Origin: Haematobia irritans
Taxonomy: Eukaryota; Arthropoda; Insecta; Diptera; Muscidae
Assembly (NCBI RefSeq): GCF_050003625.1
Contig: NC_134397.1
Coordinates: forward strand, 201,244,899 to 201,308,898
Reading direction: 5' to 3'
Length of the DNA: 64,000 bases
Shown: positions 34,463 through 45,371 of the stretch, in pieces
How positions within the stretch are numbered: the stretch's first letter is position 1
Layout: the number at the start of each line of letters is the position of its first letter
Notes under the pieces: generated by a model
What the model saw: the letters and a program-made list of their open reading frames with translations, nothing else
Databases searched by the model: none
Told to the model about the DNA's origin: nothing
Position numbers and translations under genes: made by a program

Positions 34463-35167
34463 ATCGACCTCCCGATTTGGGGTCTTGGGCTTAACGAAAC
34501 CGTAGTTTTTATCCAATTTGTCTGAAATTGGAAATCTAGAGGTATTTTAGGACCATAAAGAGGTGTGCCGAAAATGGTGATTATCGGTCCATATTTTGAT
34601 ATAGCCCCCATATAGGCCGATTTCCCGATGTTACTTCTTGGGCTTCTAGAATCCGAAGTTTTTAACCTATTTGCCTGAAATTGGAAATCTAGAGGTAGTT
34701 TTTATCCGATTTGCCTGAAATTGTAAATATTCTGGTATTTTAGGCTCACAAAAACGTGTATCGGATTAAGTTTTTATCGGTCCATTTGGTAATGCCTCCA
34801 TATAGACCGACTTCACTTCTTGAGGGTGTAAAAGGCGCACTGATCATGAAAATTGCTTGAAACTCAATGTAAAATTTCCAGATTTTACTTCTGCAGATTT
34901 AAGATTTCAAATCAAGACGTTATGTTATAATTTTCTTGCAGACTTACAAGAGATGTTAATTATTCCCGTAAAACTCAAACAAAAATGGTTCTTATAAATC
35001 CAGAATCTGATATAGTCCTCATAGGTGAAATCGTTAAATTTATCTTCGGGAAGTGTCCTCAAGTCCTCAAGCCCTCCTGAAATTTCAAAGGAAACCCTAA
35101 TATTTGGTTCATGGTGGTGGGTATTTAAGATTCGGCCCTGCCGAACTTACTGCTGTATATACTTATT
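34463..35167 (+). mobile_element. Helentron-like family C, 3' part, second copy
   Basis: Tandem-unit words (CCCGATTTGGGGTCTTGGGC, TCTAGAGGTATTTTAGGACC) give way to the same 3' module as 15417-15861, ending GATTCGGCCCTGCCGAACTT and GTATATACTTATT. The palindrome TTCGGC/GCCGAA is intact here. The head is missing. Confidence 0.6.
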
Positions 35168-35186
35168 AGCTCTTTTTTGGAATGAG

Positions 35187-35214
35187 CTATTTCCAGCTCG
35201 ACCGCTGGAAATAG
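35187..35214. other. 10-bp stem-loop
   Basis: CTATTTCCAG, loop CTCGACCG, CTGGAAATAG. Perfect stem just downstream of the family C end. Function unknown. Confidence 0.7.
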
Positions 35215-36450
35215 TGATTATATCAAGTCGTAAAAAAATTGTTTAATTATTCCAACTGAATACTATGCTTTTATTAAAATTTTATTTTCAATCTCAAGCT
35301 GAAGAACTCTTTAATATATTTAAAATTTTTGAAAATATCACATGATAACCGATAAAAAAAATCTCCAATTTGTGACTTTCAAAATAGAAAATATCTTTTG
35401 ATCCACTTTTACTGTATGAACAATCTCACAAGAAAATTAACATGATTTGATGTAATAAAGTGCAACAAATAGCTTAATACCATTTTCGAAAGCTCCTTAA
35501 TCTCTCCCAGAGTGAGAGAGAAAAAGAGAGATCCAAACACACAAAACGAAACTTATTTGACAAAAATAAATCCCAAGTTTCATACTTCTCTGATTATGTC
35601 CCCTTTAGTGTTAAGGAACGCTTGCAGTCATGATTCATCTTCATCTTTATGTCTCAAACATGGCTGAATGGCATGACACAACTAAAGTGAATCTCCTCAT
35701 AGATGGATGAAATAAATGGACGATGATGTTCTGCTTCTTTGTTGGATGGATAACTCTGGATAGCTTGGTTGTGGTGCGTGTATAACACTCTAATTGATTT
35801 ATGACATCAAAGACATATTTTTCGCAATGTTGCGTGTGTCGTGCGTGACAATTTTTTGAAGTTGGCATTCTCGTGCAAACGAAGTAGTGTTACAGTGCCT
35901 TGATTTCGTTTGGATTTGACAAAAAAAAAGTGACGACTTATGGGGATTTGTTGTGCTGGGTTTGTTCGCAAGGAGAGATGTCAAAGGTTGCCGTAATTTT
36001 TTCGTTGTTCATTTTGCAATGCTGCTGCATACATTCGTTGTTTGGAAATATCCAATATGGTGCTTTTGATGGTTCAACAAGGAGGCGTTCTCCGTGTCAA
36101 AGTATCACCGAATTTGTAGGCGTCTACAGTATACGGTCTTTTAATTAAGGCATTTGGTTATGGTCTTTCTACATAGGTAGAGATAATCATGACATGAATC
36201 TCAACTAAATGATAGGTTTGCACGGTATTGGTGCTAAGGTTTGTACGGTATTGGTGCCCCTTTTATTTCTTCAAGCTGGTTTTTTTTCGACTTTACTGTT
36301 GGAGCAATAAATAACTATTTTATAGTTGCATACTTTTAGGCGGCCATAAATAATACTAGGTAAGGTGTACAATTTTATTGTTTCCAGAAAGGCAAATTTT
36401 ATCTCCGATTTACATGAAACTTTGTAGTGGAATTAATTCGATGTACATGC
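35215..36450. other. No recognised gene; one weak small ORF
   Basis: AT-rich with a GAGAGA-rich tract at 35500-35535. On the plus strand, 35978-36148 encodes 56 residues starting MSKVAVIFSLFILQCCC, which resembles a secretion signal. It lacks any supporting promoter, splice or polyadenylation context and may be chance. Confidence 0.4.
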
Positions 36451-36577
36451 ACGGTTACCACTCGTGTCAAAAATCATACATTTACTAAACTACAAGGATA
36501 GCTTAACCAGCAAAGAAAAAATGTTGCCGGAGTTTTATTTCTATAGAAAATTTTATTTCTATAGAAAATTTGGTCAA

Positions 36578-36921
36578 GGTTAGGTTAGGTTAGGTTATGT
36601 GGCAGCCCGATGTATCAGGCTCACTTAGACTATTCAGTCCATTGTGATACCACAGTGGTGAACTTCTCTCTTATCACTGAGTGCTGCCCGATTCCATGTT
36701 AAGCTCAATGACAAGGGACCTCCTTTTTATAGTCGAGTCCGAACGGCGTTCCACATTCCAGTGAAACCACTTAGAGAAGCTTTGAAACCCTCAGAAATGT
36801 CACCAGTATTACTGAGGTGGGATAATCCACCGCTGAAAAACTTTTTGGTGTTCGGTCGTAGCAGGAATCGAACCCACGACCTTGTGTATGCAAGGCGGGC
36901 ATGCTAACCATTGCACCACGG
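36578..36921 (-). mobile_element. tRNA-derived SINE, full length, 7-bp duplication
   Basis: On the minus strand the order is: tRNA-like head with A-box (TGGTGCAATGG) and B-box (GGTTCGATTCC), SINE body, LINE-shared tail and CCTAA repeats. Flanked by TGGTCAA at 36571-36577 and 36922-36928. Both pol III boxes are intact, so transcription is possible. The head lacks a proper anticodon stem. Confidence 0.9.
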
Positions 36922-37102
36922 TGGTCAAAATTCTATTTCCACAGAAAATGTTCTCAACATTTTATTTCTATAAAAAATTTTGTAAACATTTTATTTCTAT
37001 AGAAAATTTTGCAAAAATTTTATTTCTATAGAAATTTTTGTCAAAATTTTATTTTTATCCAAAAATTTCGGTATAAGCCGGTTATCGTGAAAACCTTTTT
37101 TC

Positions 37103-37232
37103 GGAAGGTTCAAATGTGGTTCACTTTTGGGTTTAGTGAACCGCCTGAATAGTTTTGCTGCAGGTAGAGGATGCTGATGAGGAACGTAGTAATTCCGAAA
37201 CGTGCGTCCATCCAACCATCTTGTAGTCTATA
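37103..37232. repeat. Island shared with 13285-13530
   Basis: AGGATGCTGATGAGGAACGT and TTCCGAAACGTGCGTCCAT recur in the same order as in the larger array, again embedded in the minisatellite. Confidence 0.7.
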
Positions 37233-37562
37233 TTATTTCCATAGAATTTTTTTTCTAGAAAAATTTTTATTTCTATAGAAAATTTGTCAACATTTTAGTT
37301 GCATAGAAAATTTTGTCAAAATTGCATTTGTATCAATAATTTAGGCAAAATTTTATTTCTATAGGAAATTTCGTCAAAATTTTATTTCTATCAAAAAAAA
37401 TCCAAAATTTTATTTCTATACAAAATTTAGTCTAAATTTTATTTCTATAGAAAATTTTGTTAGAATTTTATTTCTACAGAAAGTTTTTTCAAAATTTTAT
37501 TCTTTTTCAATTTTATTTTTATCAAAAAAATAAAAATTTCCAAAACTCTATTTAGAAAAAAA

Positions 37563-39885
37563 CAAGTATATACGGCCGTAAGTTCGGCCAGGCCGAATCT
37601 TTTGTACCCTCCACCATGGATTGCGTAGAAACTTCTACGAAAGACTGTCACCCACAATCGAATTACTTGGGTTGTGGTATCTTAAAACTTCTTAACATCG
37701 TTTTCTAAATTGTGAATTAGTCCATACGTGGTATATACTAGACAAAAAAGGTATGTATAGGTAAGTCTACAAATAATTATGAATCGATATGGACTTTTGC
37801 ACGGTATGTAGAGACCCAGAATTGAAATATGGGGATCGCTTATATTAGGGCTATATACAATTATGAATTTGATAAGGACCAATTTTTGTGTGATTGGGGA
37901 TCGATTTTTCTGAGTCCTATATATAACTATAGACCGATATGGACCTAGTTAGGCATGGTTGTTAACGGCCATATACTAGCACAATGTACCAAATTTCAAC
38001 TGACTGAAATTTGCTCCTCCAAGTGGCTCCAAAACCAAATCTCGGGATCGGTTTATATGGGGGCTATATATGATTATGGACTGATATGGACCACTTTTGA
38101 CATGGTTGTTAAATATCATATACTACCACCACGTACCAAATTTTAACCAGATCGGATGGATTTTGCTTCTCCAAATGGCACCGGAGGTCAAATCTGGGGA
38201 ACGGTTTATATGGGGGCTATATATAATTATGGACTGATATGAACCAATTCCTGCATGGTTGTTTGATACCGTATACTAATATCACGTACCAAATTTCAAC
38301 CGAATCGTTTGAATTTTGCTCTTCCAAGGGGCTCCGGAGATCAAATCTGAGAATCGGCTATATATAATTATGGACCAATTTCGACCAGTTTTTGGATTGT
38401 TGGTTATATATTAACATCACGTACCAAATTTCAACTGAATCAGATGAATTTTGGTCTTCCAAGAGGCTCGGAGGTCAAATCTGGTGATCGGTTTATATGG
38501 GGGCCACATATAATTATGGACCGATGTGGACTAATTTTTGCATGGTCATTAGAGACCATATAATAACACCATGTACCAAATTTCAGCTGGATCTGATGAA
38601 ATTTGCTTCTCTTAGAGGCTCCGTAAGCCAAATCGGGGGATCGGTTTATATGGGGGCTATATGACCATTTTGTGTGGACCATTTTGTGCATAGTTGTTAG
38701 AGATCATATACCAACACAATGTAAAAATTTTCAGCCAGATCGGATGAAATTTAATTTTCTTAGAGGCTCCGCAAGCCAAATCAGGGGATCGGTTTATATG
38801 GGGGCTATATATAATTATGGACCGATGTGGACCAATTTTTGCATGGTTGTTAGAGATCACATGCTGACACCATGTACCAAATTTCAACCGGATCGGATGA
38901 AATTTGCTTCTATTAGAGGCTCCGCAAGCCAAAGTTGGGGATCGGTTTATATGGGGGCTATATATAATTATAGACCGATGTGGACCAATTGTTGCATGGC
39001 TGTTAGAGACCATATACCAAATTTCAGCCGGATCGGATGAAATTTGCTTCTCTTAGAAGATCGGCAAGCCAAATTTGGGGGTCCGTTTATATGGGGGCTA
39101 TATATAATTATGAACCGATGTGGACCAATTTTTGCATGGTTGTTAGAGACCATATACTAACACCATGTACAAAATTTTAGCCGGATCGGATGAAATTTGC
39201 TTCTCTTAGGGGATCGGCAAGCTAGGTTAGGTTAGGTTATGTGGCAGCCCGATGTATCAGGCTCACTTAGGCTATTCAGTCCATTGTGATACCACAGTGG
39301 TGAACTTCTCTCTTATCACTGAGTGCTGCCCGATTCCATGTTAAGCTCAATGACAAGGGACCTCCTTTTTATAACCGAGTCCGAACGGCGTTCCACATTC
39401 CAGTGAAACCACTTAGAGAAGCTTTGAAACCCTCAGAAATGTCACCAGCATTACTGAGGTGGGATAATCCACCGCTGAAAAACTTGTTGGTGTTCGGTCG
39501 TAGCAGGAATCGAACCCACGACCTTGTGTATGCAAGGCGGGCATGCTAACCATTGCACCACGGTGGCTCCCATCGGCAAGCTAAATTTGGGGGTCCGTTT
39601 ATATGGGGGCTATACGTAAAAGTGGATCGATATGGCCCATTTGCAATACCGTCCGACCTATATCAATAACAACTACTTGTGCCAAGTTTCAAGTTGATAG
39701 CTTGTTTCGTTCGGAAGTTAGCGTGATTTCAACAGACGGACAGACGGACGGACGTGCTCAGATCGACTCAGAATTTTACCACGACCCAGAATATATATAC
39801 TTTATGGGGTCTTAGAGCAATATGTCGATGTGTTACAAACGGAATCACAAAGTTAATATACCCCCATCCTATGGTGGAGGGTATA
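37563..39885 (-). mobile_element. Helentron-like element family A, copy 2, reversed
   Basis: Left side CAAGTATATACGGCCGTAAG with the palindrome TTCGGCCAGGCCGAA. The middle has about nine ~150-bp tandem units (38030-39210, 39585-39640). The right side has a GACAGACGGACGG tract, TCGATGTGTTACAAACGGAA and CCATCCTATGGTGGAGGGTA. This is the reverse of A1 and retains its head module (39640-39885), of which A1 keeps only parts. A SINE is inserted at 39225-39571. Minus- and plus-strand frames at 37955-39153 are unit translations. Confidence 0.7.
39225..39571 (-). mobile_element. tRNA-derived SINE with 12-bp target duplication
   Basis: Flanked on both sides by ATCGGCAAGCTA (39213-39224 and 39572-39583), a perfect 12-bp duplication inside a family A tandem unit. 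Head with intact A-box and B-box on the minus strand, body, and LINE-shared tail ending in three TAACC repeats. It is nearly identical to 36578-36921. This copy defines the element's ends unambiguously. Confidence 0.95.
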
Positions 39886-39889
39886 AAAA

Positions 39890-40090
39890 TTTAAGTTAAT
39901 TTCTATATACAATTTTGCCTAATTTTATTTCTATAGAAAATTGTGTCAACATATTATTTCCACAGAAAATTTTGTGAAAATTTTATTTATTTTGAATATG
40001 ATTTGAACTTAAAACCACACATTTACTAAACTACAAGGATAGCTCTAACATTGTCGGAATTTTATTTCTATAGAAAATTTTGCCAGAAAG
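39890..40090 (+). repeat. Short minisatellite tract
   Basis: Degenerate 29-bp units between the A2 head and the hAT-type element, interrupted by ACATTTACTAAACTACAAGG, which also occurs at 36475. Confidence 0.7.
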
Positions 40091-40150
40091 TGATGTTAGT
40101 GTTTCGTTATATCAACATTTATGTGTAGTCCTATTACATGGTGTGGCCAC

Positions 40151-40720
40151 CAGAGATGGTCTGTATCAAACTTTTTTAGGTTTGCGACTGTCGCAAAGTT
40201 GTAAACGTCGTAAACGTCACATACGCGTCGTAAATGTAGTAAAAGTAACAAAAGTCGCAAATACTTTAGTCGCGTCGGCTAGGCAGCGAATTCGATGATA
40301 TCCAAGACAATGGTAGGTGCGAAGAAGTTTCAATTCTTAGGAATGTTCACAATTTTCGGTTTTAGTCCCCACATTTTCCCTATTGCCTTTTGCACGAGCA
40401 CAGGGTAACCGTGGATTTTCTCGTCCTTTCTTAGCTTTAAGTTCAGTCTCCTGTCCAATATAACTCCAAGGTATTTTACACACTCACTAACGGGAATTTC
40501 GATACCACCTAAGAAAATAGGCTTGAATAGGCTTGGAAAACTTTCACAAATTTCTGCAGAAACTCACAGCAAATGCTGTCAAACTAAATTAAAAAATGTT
40601 CAGGATTTCTTCTATTCAAAATTTGGTTTTCTACAGTAGGTTTACGACTTTTGCGACATACGTATTATACCGTCGCAAACGTATGTCGCAAAAGTCACAG
40701 TTTGTGACAGGCCAACCCTG
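40151..40720. mobile_element. Non-autonomous hAT element, 570 bp, with 8-bp duplication
   Basis: Ends CAGAGATGGTCTGTATCAAA and, in reverse complement, CAGGGTTGGCCTGTCACAAA (imperfect inverted repeat). Flanked by GTGGCCAC on both sides (40143-40150 and 40721-40728), which is 8 bp and fits the hAT pattern nTnnnnAn. Subterminal TTTGCGAC/GTCGCAAA words occur near both ends (40180-40265 and 40630-40700), possible transposase-binding sites. There is no transposase gene. It carries a LINE fragment at 40349-40540. Confidence 0.85.
40349..40540 (-). pseudogene. LINE reverse-transcriptase fragment inside the hAT element
   Basis: ACAATTTTCGGTTTTAGTCC, CCTATTGCCTTTTGCACGAG and CCAAGGTATTTTACACACTC match 21190-21380 of the full-length LINE, corresponding to ORF2 residues ~720-790 just after the catalytic core. 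Small deletions break the frame. It was either inserted into or captured by the hAT element. Confidence 0.85.
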
Positions 40721-40730
40721 GTGGCCACGT

Positions 40731-42061
40731 CGACACACCGACGCATCCCTAAAATATGCGGTAGAAACTTGGCGGTCTAATTACCATGCCAAAAATTGGT
40801 TCGATCAAGAACTAAAGATCGTTTTACATTTTACCTTTTTCTTTAATATAGACTCCGTATAGACTAATATATTATTTAGAAGTCAATCTTAAGAACACCC
40901 AGAAAAAAGTGACCTCTTCTTTAAGTTAAAATGAAATTATTGTGAAGAAAATTGAACTTCGTATAGCGCCAAAGACATTTTTATTTGTTTGAACGATATG
41001 ATTTTCGTAGAAATTAGGTAGAATGCATTCCATATATTAGTTAACATTTTCCTATATTTATGTACTACTATACTACAAAATGAAAAAACTTAACTGAATT
41101 GAATTCATATATGGAATGATTTTATTGAACCTTTTTCATTCATTTGGATAAATCTTACATATTTGTGGTAAACCTTTTACTTCAAAATTAGAACTGCTTA
41201 TCTTCGTTTTTAAATACAATGTTATATATTTATATAGGCAATTTTTTCTTCAATAAAAGACATGTTTTATTAATATATTAAATATATTTATTTAGAATCA
41301 ACAGCATCGATTGGCCTTGAAATATTAAAACACATTTTTTTCTTCTTCTGGTACCTTTCGCTTTGAATAAGTTGCTGCCTAGCAATTTGGTCCACCTTTT
41401 ACAATTTCAATACCTACAAATATAAACAAACCAAATTTTTCACAAAATGTTAGCGTCACTGAATATTACCTGATAATCGAAGATTCCAAAATGAAGTCGA
41501 ATGAAGGGGTTGTTATTCTGCTGGTGGTTTCTTTTTTTATAAACCAATTTTCAAAAAACGAAAAATTTTCTCACTAATTTAAAATAACAAATATTTTATA
41601 TATTTTATTTGTTTTTTGTTTTATATTTTTATACTATATTATTTTTTAACAATCTCTCCGTATACTATAACAACGCGATTCCAACTAAAAAACAACCCAC
41701 GCGCAAACATATCGATGACAGGTATCGATTACAGGTAGATAAAAGAAATGTAGGAAATTTTCCTATATTCTAATAAGTGTGTTTCCTTAAGTTTTGAAAG
41801 GATTGAATACTTCGTAGTAGGAATATAAATAAATAAAATAAATAAATAAATTTATCATTTTATAAGAAACTTTACTAAATTTGAGGAAACTTGGTTTTAG
41901 TTCTGTTTTTGTTTATTTTTACGAATGCTTTGTTATCAGTGAATAAAATTTTCTTGTTCAGTAGTAAATTCTTGTACCCAGCGAAGAAAACAGTATTAGT
42001 AAAATTACATGCCTTATTCTAGTTAATGAACTATTCCTAACTGCTTTCAGTTTAGGATTTT
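40731..42061. other. No recognised gene
   Basis: Very AT-rich, with a CACCCAGAAAAAAGTG motif near 40898 that resembles a MITE end. No long frame outside 40596-40862, which begins in the hAT element. Confidence 0.5.
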
Positions 42062-42480
42062 TTTCGATTGTGGATGAAAGTCTTTAGTAGAATTTTGGAG
42101 GGTACATAGGATAGCTTAGGTTAGGTGGCAGCCCGATGTATCGGCTCACTTAGAATATTCAGTCCATTGTGATACCACAGTGATGAACTTCTCTCTTATC
42201 ACGGAGTGATGCCAGATTCCATGTTCAGCTCAATGACAAGGGATCTCCTTTTTATAGCCGAGTCCTAACGGCGTTTCACATTGCAGTGAAACCGCTTAGA
42301 GAAACACTTTTCACCAGCATTACTGAGGTGGGATAATCCACCACTGAATAGATTTTGGTGTTTGGTCGTGGCAGGAATCGAACCCACGACCTTGTGTATG
42401 CTAGGCGGGCATGCTAACCATTGCACCACAGTGGCTCCGGTGGTGGATGGTACCTAAGATTCGGTCGTATTTACGTGTTT
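42062..42480 (+). mobile_element. Decayed family A 3' end split by a SINE
   Basis: TTTCGATTGTGGATGAAAGT and TTTTGGAGGGTACATAGG precede, and GGTACCTAAGATTCGGTCGT follows, the SINE at 42117-42437. Together they resemble the terminal ~100 bp of element A (4745-4842). Confidence 0.55.
42117..42437 (-). mobile_element. tRNA-derived SINE
   Basis: Minus strand: head with A-box TGGTGCAATGG and B-box GGTTCGATTCC, body with a short internal deletion around 42300, LINE-shared tail and only two CCTAA units. Confidence 0.85.
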
Positions 42481-42671
42481 AGATTATTTCCTAGTGACGG
42501 ACCAAAATCGAGGAAGAAAATATGAACATTAATTTATTCTTGAACAAAAACTTTTGAATCATAAAACATTGATATCAAATATAAACTTCTTGTTTTAATA
42601 TTAAACGAACTTTAAATACAAACCAAAATGTTCTATTATTGTGGGCGGGACTATAGATAATACTAACGTCA

Positions 42672-42845
42672 ACCACATTGGTGAACTTCTCTTTTATCAC
42701 TGAGTGCTGCCCGATTCCCTTGTTATTGAGCTTAACATGGAATCGGGCAGCACTCAGTGATAAGAGAGAAGTTCACCAATGTGGTATCACAATGGACTGA
42801 ATAGTCTAAGTAAGCCTGATACATCGGGCTGCCACCTAACCTATC
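42672..42845 (+). repeat. SINE fragments in inverted arrangement, forming a 47-bp hairpin
   Basis: 42672-42718 and 42739-42785 are inverted copies with one mismatch in 47 bp around a 20-base loop. Both arms are the SINE block GTGAACTTCTC ... GTGCTGCCCGATTCC. The right side continues through the normal SINE tail to CACCTAACC. Confidence 0.9.
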
Positions 42846-43233
42846 TTACCTATCCTATCCTATCTTCAACTATCGATGGTTGTGATATTGCTATCGCCGA
42901 CTATCGATAGTTCTACATCTCTATTATCGGTATACTTTAAGCTAGTAGTGTCTAAAGTGATAATTCCATCTCCCAGATTCTGTTCAATGCATAAGGATAT
43001 GTTTGAGATATGGCTGGGTGGGCATTGCGTTTTGGTATCTTCTTCTATAATCCATCTTTGAAAGTATGACTATGTTGTTAACGTTGGGGTATTGCAGGTT
43101 TCAATACTATGGACTATATGAAGCTCTCTGTTTGTTTTCGTTACGAAATTTAGATAGGCATACACGCGTACTCATTCGGTATAGGTTAAGCCACGAATCA
43201 TAGACATTCTGGCCAAGGACAATGGACGACGAA

Positions 43234-43719
43234 TCATACACAGGCGACAAACATAATTCTTACTAATTCTAGGGCTTGTTGATAATTTTGACTTATGGCA
43301 ACTGCTTCAATTTTTTTTTCTGCTTCCACTATCGGGGAAATTTCCTCCATAGTCGACCGAGAGCAAGGATTCCAAACATTTGTGGAATTCGCAACAATGT
43401 TTGGTTGGTTAGAGACTTGTCTTGCAATTCGAGGTTTTTGCTTAGTTTGATTTGCTTTCTCCTGGTGGTCGACCCCCAAACGTTTGTCCTTACTTTGGTA
43501 GGCATATGTCAAATCCTTGCCTTCAACAGAGATACGTGTTTGAGCGGCTGGAGTATGAAGTAATGGCAACTTTGGAATAGCAATGTCAGCCACACAGGAA
43601 TTTTTGTGTGCAAAAATTTCAACTTCCTCGGCCACACACTTTTCTAGTGATTTATAGGCCAAAGTGGGTTTTCTATCTGCATGATTTACAATGGCACGAA
43701 TAGAAGATAGAAGAGACAT
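43234..43719 (-). CDS. Hypothetical protein or 3' exon, unknown function
   Basis: 161 residues from the first in-frame ATG (43719) to TGA. I do not recognise a family. The protein is hydrophilic, without signal peptide or membrane span: MSLLSSIRAIVNHADRKP at the start, SCVADIAIPKLPLLHTP in the middle, and a C-terminal helix-like end (EAEKKIEAVAISQNYQQALE). Base composition is clearly less AT-rich than its surroundings and it matches none of the repeats in this window. The frame stays open upstream to about 43761, where TTTTACCTTATAAG could be a splice acceptor, so it may be a terminal exon. Alternatives: remnant of an unrecognised retroelement gag, or chance. Confidence 0.35.
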   Translation of the reverse strand: MSLLSSIRAIVNHADRKPTLAYKSLEKCVAEEVEIFAHKNSCVADIAIPKLPLLHTPAAQTRISVEGKDLTYAYQSKDKRLGVDHQEKANQTKQKPRIARQVSNQPNIVANSTNVWNPCSRSTMEEISPIVEAEKKIEAVAISQNYQQALELVRIMFVACV

Positions 43720-43993
43720 TAAACGTTTAACTTTCAAATGTAGATTGCCTTGTGCGCATCCTTATAAGGTAAAATTCCAATGTGGGGTACATTTAATGGG
43801 TGGTAATTAAGAAGAGAAAAAATCAATTTCAATAACATTTTTCCAATTTCAATTTATTTTTGTAGGTTACACCCAAGAAAAAGGGTTAGTTAGAGATAGT
43901 TAACCATAAATATGCTCATGAAGTTATTGAATAAGACTTGAATTTCTGACTGGAAATTGGTCATTATAATCAGTCGACTAGCCAGCAAATATG

Positions 43994-44240
43994 CACGCAG
44001 AGAAGGAATATGACCACCTCAAACATGTTTCAAGAGCAAAATGTTATTTTTGTATGGTAACCATGTAACATGTTTGTCACTAAAATGTTATTTCGTCAAA
44101 TATAACCTGCTTGCCGAAATCAGATACATGCTTTCCGAGAAAATAACACGGTTGCGAAAACCATGTTACATGGTCACCACCCAAAAATAACATTTTGCTC
44201 TTAAAACATGTTTGAGGTGATCATATTCCTTCTCTGTGTG
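43994..44240. mobile_element. 247-bp fold-back MITE (G)
   Basis: The two arms (about 43994-44072 and 44160-44240) are near-perfect inverted copies: CACGCAGAGAAGGAATATGA, CCACCTCAAACATGTTT, AAGAGCAAAATGTTATTTTT and ACCATGTAACATG on the left, and the reverse on the right. The middle is ~85 bp. Half copies at 33338-33428 and 48047-48110, and a longer relative at 4967-6092. No coding capacity. Confidence 0.85.
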
Positions 44241-45371
44241 TGTCATTCATTGAATTCAATCAATTTTGTACTTCAATATTTCGTCGAGTTTACAAAAATA
44301 ATCTCATCTTCAATCTGTTTGTTTCTCATTTGGCAATATTTTCCATTATCATTGGACGAGCCCAACTCTTTGTTGTGCTTCGAGCAAAAATACTATCCTG
44401 CAGTTGTATAGCCATTCAATTCGAATTCACAATTTTACAGTTAATCCTTTCGGTGGCTTTCAACTCAATGCGTTACGCCTAGTGCCCGCGAAGCGTTATT
44501 ATTATTATTTTCTTTAATTTATTCAATTAAACGCTTCATAAATTTTTTTACTCTTACGTTCGTTCTTGCATTCATTCCTGTGGCTTTTGCAATAATGGAA
44601 AAACTTTATCTTTTTCCCCCTGTATCCCATACTAGAGGCAATCTCCTGTTGCTGCCGCCTGTTTTCTGCGTAGAGTATCAATGCGAATTCTGGATGGACC
44701 ACCTTCTTTTTTTTGATACTACCAACATCAATGAGAATGAGAAGAAAATCTATGACGTTTTATTATAGCCCATTTGAGGGTGTCGAAGAAGTTTTTCATC
44801 CAATCCAAACTTCGACTGTGATTCTCCATTATGGAATTCTTAAAGATTTGCTTTTGTCTTGCTTATGAGTCGCTTCGCTATGTTGCATTATGAGATCCAT
44901 CGTAAAGGGGTTAATTAATAGCAGCAATGGATAATAAAAAACGGCCGCCCTAAAGGCAAATTCTGCTACCGCTAATTTGTTCATTTCGTAACTTGCTTAC
45001 CAGGAATCTCAGTCTCCTTGAGACTTCAGCAGGAAGTCTTAGGAAGTACGAATGGGGTGTTTTTATCCAATGTGTAAGGGCTAAATGTTGATTTTAATTT
45101 ACACATTCTTGGAATTTCTTAGTATTATTGTTTAAAGCATTCCCAATAGCGGTGCTTTGTTTGTAAACCATCATTCACGCTAAAATTGTTTATTGAAAAA
45201 TTGTTTTGGAGTTTTAGTGGTCACCATTAAAGGTTATTGAAATTTTGCATAGAATAAAGATTAATTAAAATCAATGTGCTCGGCATTATTAGTTCCGCAT
45301 AAATAAAGTATATACTGAACTGATTTCGAAATATGTATTTTAGTTATTTAGGAGAAAAAGAGTACTTGCGT
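44241..45371. other. No recognised gene
   Basis: Mixed composition, with TTATTATTATTATT near 44500. Frames of 62-80 codons at 44208-44768 have no family motif. No repeat relationship to other parts of the window was found. Confidence 0.45.

Larger units (their letters stand above)
36451..37555 (+). repeat. Minisatellite element, interrupted by a SINE
   Basis: Starts with CACGGTTACCACTCGTGTC, the end motif seen at the larger arrays. It continues with sparse 29-bp units (36530-36570, 36930-37080, 37240-37550) and carries the island shared with 13285-13530 at 37103-37232. It runs up to element A2 at 37563. Confidence 0.7.
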
